NCBI GenBank assembly: GCA_002085025.1
Contig: MZGK01000004.1
Span: 1 to 39,039 of the forward strand
Reading direction: 5' to 3'
DNA: 39,039 nucleotides
DNA from: Candidatus Omnitrophica bacterium 4484_213
GTDB taxonomy: Bacteria > Omnitrophota > 4484-213
Made by a program: the position numbers and the translations under genes. Positions 12,434 through 21,719 of this stretch are shown piece by piece. The number at the start of each line of letters is the position of its first letter. Positions within the stretch are counted from its first letter, which is position 1. The notes under the pieces are model-generated. The model saw only the letters and a program-made list of their open reading frames with translations. It was not told where the DNA came from and made no database searches.

Positions 12434-13810
12434 ATGTGCGGAATATTTGGAGTCATTGGGCATAAAGATGCAGCAAGGCTTACTTATTTAGGCCTCTATG
12501 CTTTGCAGCATCGCGGGGAAGAAAGTGCGGGGATAGTTGCTTATGATAAAAAGAGAATTTATTCCCATAAAGGGATGGGGCTGGTAAGCGATGTCTTCGA
12601 TGAAAGAATTATAAAATCTTTGCGCGGTGATTTAGCTTGCGGCCATGTTCGTTATTCAACCACTGGCGCAAGTGTTGCAAAAAATATCCAGCCATTTTTG
12701 ATTAATTTTCGAAAAGACCCCATAGCCATTGCTCATAACGGCAATCTTACAAATACTCTAAAATTACGCGAGGCGCTGGAAAGAGAAGGCTCTATTTTTC
12801 AAACTACGATGGACTCCGAAATAATCGCTCATCTTTTAGTAAAGTCAAAGAAGAAAGATGTGCAAGTAAGTGTTATTGAAGCGCTGTCCCAGTTGGCAGG
12901 CACCTATTCCTTAGTTTTAATATTGAATGACTTACTAATTGGGGCAAGAGACCCTTATGGATTTAGGCCCCTTTGTTTGGGCAAGCTGGATGGAGCATAT
13001 ATCTTGGCTAGTGAAACTTGTGCTTTAGATTTAATTGGAGCCAAATATATTAGAGACATCGAAGCTGGCGAAATTGTATTTATTGGTAGCAAAGGATTAA
13101 AATCCATCAAGCCATTTCCTAAAACAAGACACGCATTATGTATCTTTGAATATATCTATTTTGCGAGACCCGATAGCAATATATTTGGCAAAAATGTGTA
13201 TTTAACCCGCAAGCGCTTAGGCTCTCGGCTTGCTCGCGAATACCCCATAGATGGTGATTTGGTTATGCCTATTCCGGATTCAGGCAATTATGCTGCAGTA
13301 GGTTTTGCTCAAAGCTCTAAAATTCCATATGAGGTAGGTATGATAAGGAACCATTATGTCGGCAGAACCTTTATCCAGCCCTTTCAATTTATCAGAGATT
13401 TTAGAGTAAAAGTAAAACTTAATCCTGTAAAAGATATTCTCAAGGATAAACGCATAGTTATTGTAGAGGATTCTATTGTTAGAGGGGCAACCAGCCGAAT
13501 TAGGGTGAAAACCTTGCGTAAAGCAGGAGCTAAAGAGGTGCATATGCGCGTTAGCTGCCCACCGCTTAGGTTTCCTTGTTACTATGGAATTGACTTTCCT
13601 ACCAAGAGGGAACTGATTGCCTCAAAGCGGACAGTCAAAGAGATAAAGGATTTTATCGGATTGGACAGTTTAGAATATTTAAGTTTAGACGGTATGCTTA
13701 AGTCAATGCCTTTACCGAGAAAAGAATTTTGCACAGCCTGTTTTAATGGAGTGTATCCTGCTAAACCGCCTAAGAGGATATCAAAAAATATATTGGAAAA
13801 AGGAAGTTAA
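12434..13810 (+). CDS. purF: Amidophosphoribosyltransferase, canonical
   Basis: MCGIFGVIG, LQHRGEESAGI, GHVRYSTTG, AHNGNLTN, PRPP loop IVEDSIVRGATS. Confidence 0.96.
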   Translation: MCGIFGVIGHKDAARLTYLGLYALQHRGEESAGIVAYDKKRIYSHKGMGLVSDVFDERIIKSLRGDLACGHVRYSTTGASVAKNIQPFLINFRKDPIAIAHNGNLTNTLKLREALEREGSIFQTTMDSEIIAHLLVKSKKKDVQVSVIEALSQLAGTYSLVLILNDLLIGARDPYGFRPLCLGKLDGAYILASETCALDLIGAKYIRDIEAGEIVFIGSKGLKSIKPFPKTRHALCIFEYIYFARPDSNIFGKNVYLTRKRLGSRLAREYPIDGDLVMPIPDSGNYAAVGFAQSSKIPYEVGMIRNHYVGRTFIQPFQFIRDFRVKVKLNPVKDILKDKRIVIVEDSIVRGATSRIRVKTLRKAGAKEVHMRVSCPPLRFPCYYGIDFPTKRELIASKRTVKEIKDFIGLDSLEYLSLDGMLKSMPLPRKEFCTACFNGVYPAKPPKRISKNILEKGS

Positions 13811-15409
<1,599 letters not shown>

Positions 15410-15421
15410 TGATTTTAACTA

Positions 15422-15461
15422 TTGTAAGGTAAGCTATTAATATGATATAATGACATAGTCA
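15422..15461 (+). promoter_or_regulatory. Sigma70-like promoter: -35 TTGTAA, 18-nt spacer, extended -10 TGATATAAT, followed by palindrome TGACATAGTCA
   Basis: Motif and spacing read directly in the 89-nt gap before carB2; TGATATAATGA also at 40-50. Confidence 0.55.
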
Positions 15462-15498
15462 TAAGGGTAGTGTAGAGAAAAAACGAAAGAGGTATTCT

Positions 15499-18327
15499 AT
15501 GCCTAAGCGCACGGACATCCATAAAATCTTAATTATCGGTTCAGGTCCAATCATTATCGGCCAGGCCTGTGAATTTGACTACTCGGGTACCCAGGCGTGT
15601 AAGACACTAAAAGAAGAAGGATATGAGGTAGTTCTAATTAATTCCAACCCAGCTACAATAATGACCGACCCGATAATGGCTGATGAAACATATATTGAAC
15701 CGCTGACTACAGAAAGTTTAGAAAAGATTATCAAGAAAGAAAAACCCGATGCTCTCCTTCCTAACTTAGGAGGTCAGACCGGTCTTAACCTTACCTCGGC
15801 GCTCTATAAATCAGGGGTATTAAACAAATATAATGTTGAAGTCATTGGTGTGAGCACTGAAGCTATTAAACGCGGGGAAGACCGCACTACCTTTAAGGAG
15901 ACAATGAAGAAATTGGGGATAGCCATCCCTGAATCCGAGTCATCATGTTCTCTTGAAGAGGCTGAGAGGATAGCCGAAAAACTTGGCTATCCGGTGGTAC
16001 TTCGTCCTGCTTATACCTTGGGCGGAACCGGGGGGGGAATTGCCTACAATGTAGAGGAGTTGAGAACTATTGTTGCTCGCGGGCTTGCCGCTAGTTTAGT
16101 GCATCAAGTGCTTGTTGAAGAATCAGTCTTAGGATGGGAAGAATTAGAGCTTGAGGTTGTCCGCGACCAGAAAAATCAAAAAATCACTGTTTGTTTTATT
16201 GAGAATATTGACCCAATGGGCGTGCACACCGGAGATAGTTTTTGCTCTGCACCAATGCTTACTGTTTCCGAGCGATTGCAAAAACGGATGCAAGAACTTT
16301 CTTATAAGATTGTAGATGCAATTGGGGTTGTGGGAGGAACAAATATTCAGTTTGCTCATAGTCCAAAAGATGACCGCTTGGTAGTAATAGAAATAAATCC
16401 CCGAACTTCTCGTTCTTCGGCACTTGCCTCTAAAGCAACCGGTTTTCCCATCGCCCGCATCTCCACAAAACTTGCTGTGGGCATAACACTGGATGAGATT
16501 CCCTATTGGAAAAAGGGAAGTCTGGAGAAATATGAACCCAGCGGGAAATATGTAGTGATTAAATTCGCCCGTTGGGCATTTGAGAAATTTCCCCGTGCGA
16601 GAGACATCTTGGGAACGCAGATGAAGGCAGTAGGCGAGGTGATGAGTATCGGTAAAACCTTTAAGGAAGCATTTCAAAAATCTATTCGCTCCTTGGAGAT
16701 AAAAAGATACGGTTTAGGAGAAACAAACTTTAAGACGCTTTCGCGTGAAACTCTGAAGGAGAAACTATCGCAACCTTCAAGCGAGCGTCTATTTCTTATC
16801 TATGAAGCATTGCGCAAAGGTATAAGTATTGAAGAACTTTATCAAGCCACTCATTTCGGCCGCTGGTTTATTCAAGAAATAAAGCAACTTCTTGACTTTG
16901 AGAAGGAGCTCCTTAAATATTCCTGGAGAAATCTTCCTGATGAGAAATTAGCAAAGGCAAAGGAATGGGGTTTTTCTGACAGGTATTTAGCCGGTCTTTT
17001 TAAAGTAAAGGAGCGAGAGGTTAGGCAAAAGAGGACGGCGATTGGTAAAGAAGCCAACTTTGAGGCGGTTCCAGTTAGTGGTGTCCAAAATGCCGCTTAT
17101 TATTATTCTACTTACAATTCACCCCTCCTACGCCAACCTGCCTGCCGGCAAGGCAGGGACTTTGGAGGGCAGGTAGTCGCCACCAGTCAAAACCAAAAAT
17201 CAAGGGCCCAAAAAAAGGTGATGATTCTCGGGGGGGGGCCGAATAGAATCGGGCAGGGGATTGAGTTTGATTATACCTGTGTGCACGCCGCTTTTGCTCT
17301 GCGCGATGAAGGTTTTGAGTCAATTATGGTCAACTGCAATCCCGAGACCGTATCCACTGATTACGATACTTCGGATAGACTCTATTTTGAGCCACTGACA
17401 GTTGAGGATGTCTTGGCAATCTATGAAAGGGAGAAACCGGAAGGAGTTATCGTCCAATTTGGCGGGCAAACGCCCTTGAATATTGCTAAGGAACTAAAGG
17501 ATAATGGAGTAAAGATTCTGGGCACTACACCTGAGAGTATCCATTTAGCAGAGGATAGAGAACGTTTTCGCGAGAAGATGATTAGTTTAAGTATCTCCCA
17601 ACCAGAGAGCGATACCGCCCGCTCATTGAATGAAGCTCTTAGCATTGCTAAGAAAATAGGTTACCCGCTCATCGTGCGGCCATCTTATGTCTTGGGTGGC
17701 CGGGGGATGCAGATTGTCTATAACGAAACAATGCTCCAAAATTATGCCGAGGAGGCAATTCAGGTCTCTCCAGAACACCCTATGCTTATTGACAAATTTC
17801 TCGAGCAGGCTTTGGAATTAGAGGTAGATGCTCTTTCTGATAGTGAAGAGACATTTGTGGCTGGTGTTATGGAACACATTGAACTGGCCGGGGTCCATTC
17901 AGGAGATTCCGCCTGCGTGATTCCCACAAGGACTATTAGAGAGGAGCATTTAAAGACAATAGAAAAATGGACAGCGGCAATTGCTAAAGAGTTAAAGGTC
18001 ATCGGGCTTATGAATATTCAATATGCTATCTGTGATGATAGGGTGTATATCCTTGAAGCAAATCCCAGGGCTTCAAGAACAGTTCCTTTGGTTTCTAAGA
18101 TTAGTGGAATTCCCATAGCCCAAATAGCTACGAAGTTAATGCTAGGCAAAAAGCTCAAAGATTTTCCTGAACTAAAAACCCGCCAACTTTCTTATGTAGG
18201 GGTTAAAGAGGCAGTCTTTCCGTTTAATATGTTTCCCGAGGTAGACCCTCTCTTAGGCCCGGAAATGCGAGCTACGGGCGAGGTTCTGGGGATTGCTGAT
18301 ACCTTTGGTACTCACCGTAGCCGATGA
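15499..18327 (+). CDS. carB: Carbamoyl-phosphate synthase large subunit, copy 2 (both ATP-grasp halves; C-terminal MGS domain in a separate frame)
   Basis: [71 protein letters not shown]. Confidence 0.93.
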   Translation: MPKRTDIHKILIIGSGPIIIGQACEFDYSGTQACKTLKEEGYEVVLINSNPATIMTDPIMADETYIEPLTTESLEKIIKKEKPDALLPNLGGQTGLNLTSALYKSGVLNKYNVEVIGVSTEAIKRGEDRTTFKETMKKLGIAIPESESSCSLEEAERIAEKLGYPVVLRPAYTLGGTGGGIAYNVEELRTIVARGLAASLVHQVLVEESVLGWEELELEVVRDQKNQKITVCFIENIDPMGVHTGDSFCSAPMLTVSERLQKRMQELSYKIVDAIGVVGGTNIQFAHSPKDDRLVVIEINPRTSRSSALASKATGFPIARISTKLAVGITLDEIPYWKKGSLEKYEPSGKYVVIKFARWAFEKFPRARDILGTQMKAVGEVMSIGKTFKEAFQKSIRSLEIKRYGLGETNFKTLSRETLKEKLSQPSSERLFLIYEALRKGISIEELYQATHFGRWFIQEIKQLLDFEKELLKYSWRNLPDEKLAKAKEWGFSDRYLAGLFKVKEREVRQKRTAIGKEANFEAVPVSGVQNAAYYYSTYNSPLLRQPACRQGRDFGGQVVATSQNQKSRAQKKVMILGGGPNRIGQGIEFDYTCVHAAFALRDEGFESIMVNCNPETVSTDYDTSDRLYFEPLTVEDVLAIYEREKPEGVIVQFGGQTPLNIAKELKDNGVKILGTTPESIHLAEDRERFREKMISLSISQPESDTARSLNEALSIAKKIGYPLIVRPSYVLGGRGMQIVYNETMLQNYAEEAIQVSPEHPMLIDKFLEQALELEVDALSDSEETFVAGVMEHIELAGVHSGDSACVIPTRTIREEHLKTIEKWTAAIAKELKVIGLMNIQYAICDDRVYILEANPRASRTVPLVSKISGIPIAQIATKLMLGKKLKDFPELKTRQLSYVGVKEAVFPFNMFPEVDPLLGPEMRATGEVLGIADTFGTHRSR
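17117..17215. repeat. In-frame palindromic-repeat insertion in the linker between the two carB2 halves
   Basis: CCTGCCTGCCGGCAAGGCAGG (17137-17157), flanked by CCTCC/GGAGG; encodes NSPLLRQPACRQGRDFGGQVVATSQNQKSRAQ, absent from carB1 ([19 protein letters not shown]). Confidence 0.7.
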
Positions 18328-18700
18328 AGATAAAGTATATTTAGTTCCTATTGCCCAGCGGATTAAAAAACTCGGTTTTAATATTTATGCTACTCAAGGC
18401 ACCAGCCGCTTCTTAAGCAAGAAGGGAATAGCAAATACAATGATAAAGAAATTGCATGAGGGAAGGCCAAATATCGCTGACGCCATCAAGAATAAAGAGC
18501 TCCATCTTGTTATTAACACCCCTGTGGGGCGGGAGAGTAAATATGATGATAGTTATATTCGAATAATGGCGATACAGCACAAGATTCCCTACATCACTTC
18601 GTTGGCGGCAGCCAAGGCAAGTATTGAAGGTATTGAATCTGTAATCAAAACTAAAAGTTCACCAAAATCTATTCAGGATTATCATAGGAGGTTCCAGTGA
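18293..18700 (+). CDS. Carbamoyl-phosphate synthase MGS-like C-terminal domain, separated from carB2 by a deletion or frameshift
   Basis: TVADEDKVYLVPIAQRIKKLGFNIYATQGTSRFL...VINTPVGRESKYDDSYIRIMAIQHKIPYITSLAAAKASIEGIES matches the MGS domain. Confidence 0.8.
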   Translation: MLIPLVLTVADEDKVYLVPIAQRIKKLGFNIYATQGTSRFLSKKGIANTMIKKLHEGRPNIADAIKNKELHLVINTPVGRESKYDDSYIRIMAIQHKIPYITSLAAAKASIEGIESVIKTKSSPKSIQDYHRRFQ

Positions 18701-19632
18701 ATTTTGATGTCAAAAAATTTATAGAAAGAGAGAGTGGAAAATTGAGAAAAAAGGTTGGAGAAGAGAGAGCGATTGTGGCTACATCCGGAGGAGTTGATTC
18801 AACTGCTTGTGCGGTGCTTGCCCATAGAGTATTAGGCAATAAACTCAAGGTTATTTTTATTAACGATGGTTTGATGCGTCAGGACGAAGGGAAGTCAATC
18901 AAAGCTCTACTTAATAAAAACGGAATAAATCTGCTCATTTTAAATAAACAAAGGCAATTTTTTACTTCGCTTAAAGGACTCATTGACCCTGAAGAAAAAC
19001 GAAAGGCATTTCGAGATATATTTTATAAGGTTTTGGGCAGAGCGATTAAGGAGTGGAGAACGAAGTTTCTGATTCAAGGAACGATTGCTGCCGATATTGT
19101 AGAGACAAAAAAGAAAATAAAAACTCAACACAACGTCCTTAGCCAGATTAAAATTGATCCCTCTAAATATGGATTGGAAATAATTGAGCCTTTAAAGACA
19201 ATTTACAAACCCGAAGTGCGTTTGGTAGCTAAGGCATTGGGTTTGCCAGCCCAGATTTATAAACGGATGCCTTTTCCCGGACCAGGATTGCTCTGCCGGA
19301 TTGTCGGCGAAGTTACTCCTCAGCGAGTAAAGATTGTCCGAGAGGCAACTCAGATTGTAGAGAAACATCTTAAACCCTTAAGACCATTTCAGGCGTTTGC
19401 GGTCTTACTGAGTGATAAGGCAACTGGGATATCCAAAGGTAAACGTCTATTGGGAGATATTATTGTTATCCGCAGCGTTGAATCAGAAAAGGCTCTAAAA
19501 GCAAAGCCAACCCAAATTCCTTATTCTATTTTAAATAAGCTCCAAAAGGAGATTACAAAAAATATACCTTCTGTAGTGAAAATTCTCTATGATTTAACCC
19601 CTAAGCCACCGAGCACAATAGAGTATATATAG
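18697..19632 (+). CDS. GMP synthase ATP-pyrophosphatase subunit only (archaeal GuaAb-like), no GATase domain
   Basis: VATSGGVDSTACAV PP-loop, IQGTIAADIVET, RMPFPGPGLLCRIVGEVT, KPPSTIEYI; GTG start overlaps upstream stop. Confidence 0.9.
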   Translation: MNFDVKKFIERESGKLRKKVGEERAIVATSGGVDSTACAVLAHRVLGNKLKVIFINDGLMRQDEGKSIKALLNKNGINLLILNKQRQFFTSLKGLIDPEEKRKAFRDIFYKVLGRAIKEWRTKFLIQGTIAADIVETKKKIKTQHNVLSQIKIDPSKYGLEIIEPLKTIYKPEVRLVAKALGLPAQIYKRMPFPGPGLLCRIVGEVTPQRVKIVREATQIVEKHLKPLRPFQAFAVLLSDKATGISKGKRLLGDIIVIRSVESEKALKAKPTQIPYSILNKLQKEITKNIPSVVKILYDLTPKPPSTIEYI

Positions 19633-19694
19633 AGATTGCTGAAAAATCCAGCCATCTCTAATCAAGGTCGCTGAAGTATTCTTTCAGCGACCTT
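19631..19694 (+). promoter_or_regulatory. Two consecutive hairpins upstream of the permease; the second is a perfect 12-bp stem AAGGTCGCTGAA/TTCAGCGACCTT ending 7 nt before the ATG
   Basis: Inverted repeats read directly (AGAGAT-t-GCTG...CAGC-c-ATCTCT and 19664-19675/19683-19694). Confidence 0.65.
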
Positions 19695-19701
19695 ATAAGA
19701 G

Positions 19702-21486
19702 ATGAAATTAAGGAAAGAACTTAATTTGCTTGACGTCTTTTGCGTTGCCGCGGGAGCGATGATTAGTTCAGGGCTTTTTATTCTGCCCGGGCTTGCTCAT
19801 GCCCAAGCTGGCCCGGCCGTGGTTATCTCTTATTTTTTAGGGGGACTCTTGGCGATGACCGGAATGTTGAGTCAAGCCGAACTCGTATCGGCAATGCCCA
19901 AGGCCGGCGGGGACTATTTCTATGTCACCCGCAGCATGGGCCCGGCTGTTGGTGCAGTCAGTGGATTACTTACCTGGTTTTCCCTTTCTTTAAAGAGCGC
20001 CTTTGCCTTGGTGGGGATGGCCGCTTTTACAAGCATTATTGTCAACATTGACATCCGCATAATTGCCTTATTTTTATGTCTTGTTTTCGTTCTTATTAAC
20101 ATCAGGGGAATAAAGGGAGCAGGCAGGACACAGGTCATTCTGGTATTTGGCTTACTAACTATTTTGCTTATTTATCTAATTCGTGGTCTCGCAGCAATCA
20201 ATGTCCACCACTTTGAACCCTTTGCTTCCAAGGGCTTATCGGCGATTTTCTCTACTGCCGGTTTTGTCTTTATTTCTTATGGAGGTTTGCTAAAGATTGC
20301 CAGCATTGCCGAAGAGGTGAAAAATCCCGGTCGAATCATACCCTTGGGGATGATTCTTTCGCTTTTGATAGTAAGCATCTTTTACATCCTGGTTGTCTTT
20401 GTAACTACCGGTGTGCTTGGTTCTGCACAGCTTGACAATTCTCTTACTCCTATTTCTCATGGCGCAGGTGTGGTTATGGGCAAGGGGGGCAGGATTGCCC
20501 TGAGTATTGCCGCTATTCTGGCATTTGTTTCCACTGCCAACGCCGGGATTATGTCTGCCTCCAGATACCCGCTGGCTTTGAGCCGCGACGGTCTGCTACC
20601 CGAGTTTTTGGGCAGAATTAGCCCAAAATTCAAAACCCCGCATATTGGTATTTTATTTACCGGGGCATTTATGATTCTTGCTCTGCTGCTGAAATTGGAT
20701 GTTCTGATAAAAACCGCTTCTACGGTTCTTATTCTTACTTATATATTTTCCTGCCTATCGGTTATTATTCTCAGAGAGAGCCGTGTGCAAAATTACCAGC
20801 CCTGTTTCCACGCTCCTCTCTATCCCTGGCCACAGATTATCGGAATTATCGGCCTTCTCCTTCTGCTCTTGGAAATGGGCAGAGAAGCTCTGCTTACAGC
20901 TGGCCTGCTTATTATCGGAGCGCTTTCTGGTTATCGGTTCTATGGACGAATCAGAATGAAGAAAGAATATGCCCTGCTTCATCTTATTGAGCGAATTACG
21001 GCAAAAGAACTTACTACTCGTTCGCTGGAGACAGAATTGAAGGAAATTATAAGGGAACGCGATGATATTGTTGAAGACCGCTTTGATAGAATAATTGAAG
21101 AGAGTATTGTTATGGATATAGACCGGGCTATAGAAGCAGAAGAATTCTTCCGTTTGGCCGCTGAAGCGATGTCCAAAAAAATCAAGGTTTCCGCCGAGGT
21201 TATTTTAAGAAAACTTATTGAGAGAGAAAAGGAGAGCTCTACGGTAATCAGCCCTAATCTGGCAATACCACATATAATTATTGAAGGGAAAGGGACCTTT
21301 GATATCCTTCTCGCCCGTTGTCAAAAAGGGATTCTGGATGAGCGAAACTTTCATCTGCGCGCCCTTTCAGCAATTGCCCAGATTGTCCAGGACCCGCATT
21401 TTGAAAAGAAATGGCTGGCTGCCAAGAGCAAAGAGGGCTTGCGTGACATTGTCCTCTTGGGAAAACGAAGGCGAGCAAAGCAATGA
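19702..21486 (+). CDS. APC-family amino-acid permease with C-terminal PTS EIIA type-2 (EIIA-Ntr-like) domain
   Basis: LLDVFCVAAGAMISSGLFILPGLA plus repeated TM segments; C-terminus SSTVISPNLAIPHIIIEGKGTFDILLARCQKGI...HLRALSAIAQIVQDPHFEKKWL resembles EIIA with candidate phospho-His (CAT 21271-21273). Confidence 0.85.
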   Translation: MKLRKELNLLDVFCVAAGAMISSGLFILPGLAHAQAGPAVVISYFLGGLLAMTGMLSQAELVSAMPKAGGDYFYVTRSMGPAVGAVSGLLTWFSLSLKSAFALVGMAAFTSIIVNIDIRIIALFLCLVFVLINIRGIKGAGRTQVILVFGLLTILLIYLIRGLAAINVHHFEPFASKGLSAIFSTAGFVFISYGGLLKIASIAEEVKNPGRIIPLGMILSLLIVSIFYILVVFVTTGVLGSAQLDNSLTPISHGAGVVMGKGGRIALSIAAILAFVSTANAGIMSASRYPLALSRDGLLPEFLGRISPKFKTPHIGILFTGAFMILALLLKLDVLIKTASTVLILTYIFSCLSVIILRESRVQNYQPCFHAPLYPWPQIIGIIGLLLLLLEMGREALLTAGLLIIGALSGYRFYGRIRMKKEYALLHLIERITAKELTTRSLETELKEIIRERDDIVEDRFDRIIEESIVMDIDRAIEAEEFFRLAAEAMSKKIKVSAEVILRKLIEREKESSTVISPNLAIPHIIIEGKGTFDILLARCQKGILDERNFHLRALSAIAQIVQDPHFEKKWLAAKSKEGLRDIVLLGKRRRAKQ

Positions 21487-21719
21487 AGCAAGAACAAGAT
21501 TCTAAAAATTTGACTTTTCGGGAATCTCGAGCAAGGTCATTGGTAAAAGCCCTGGGTTATCGGATTTTATCAATTGCCGGAACCAGTACCTTAATCTGGT
21601 TTATCACCAAAAATGTCAAAAAGACAATTTCGATTACTGTTGTTCTCCAGATTTTTTTGATAATTCTTTATTATTCTTATGAGAGGGTGTGGAACAGGAT
21701 TCAATGGGGGAGAAGATGA
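21483..21719 (+). CDS. DUF2061 small membrane protein
   Basis: ESRARSLVKALGYRILSIAGTSTLIWFITKNVKKTISITVVLQIFLIILYYSYERVWNRIQWG. Confidence 0.85.
   Translation: MKQEQDSKNLTFRESRARSLVKALGYRILSIAGTSTLIWFITKNVKKTISITVVLQIFLIILYYSYERVWNRIQWGRR

Noticed and set aside
16144-16677. 177-aa minus-strand ORF and other antisense ORFs (e.g. 9349-9819, 29064-29669, 24066-24482)
   Set aside because: They lie entirely within well-conserved + strand genes and have low-complexity or Ser/Leu/Phe-rich translations without recognisable motifs.
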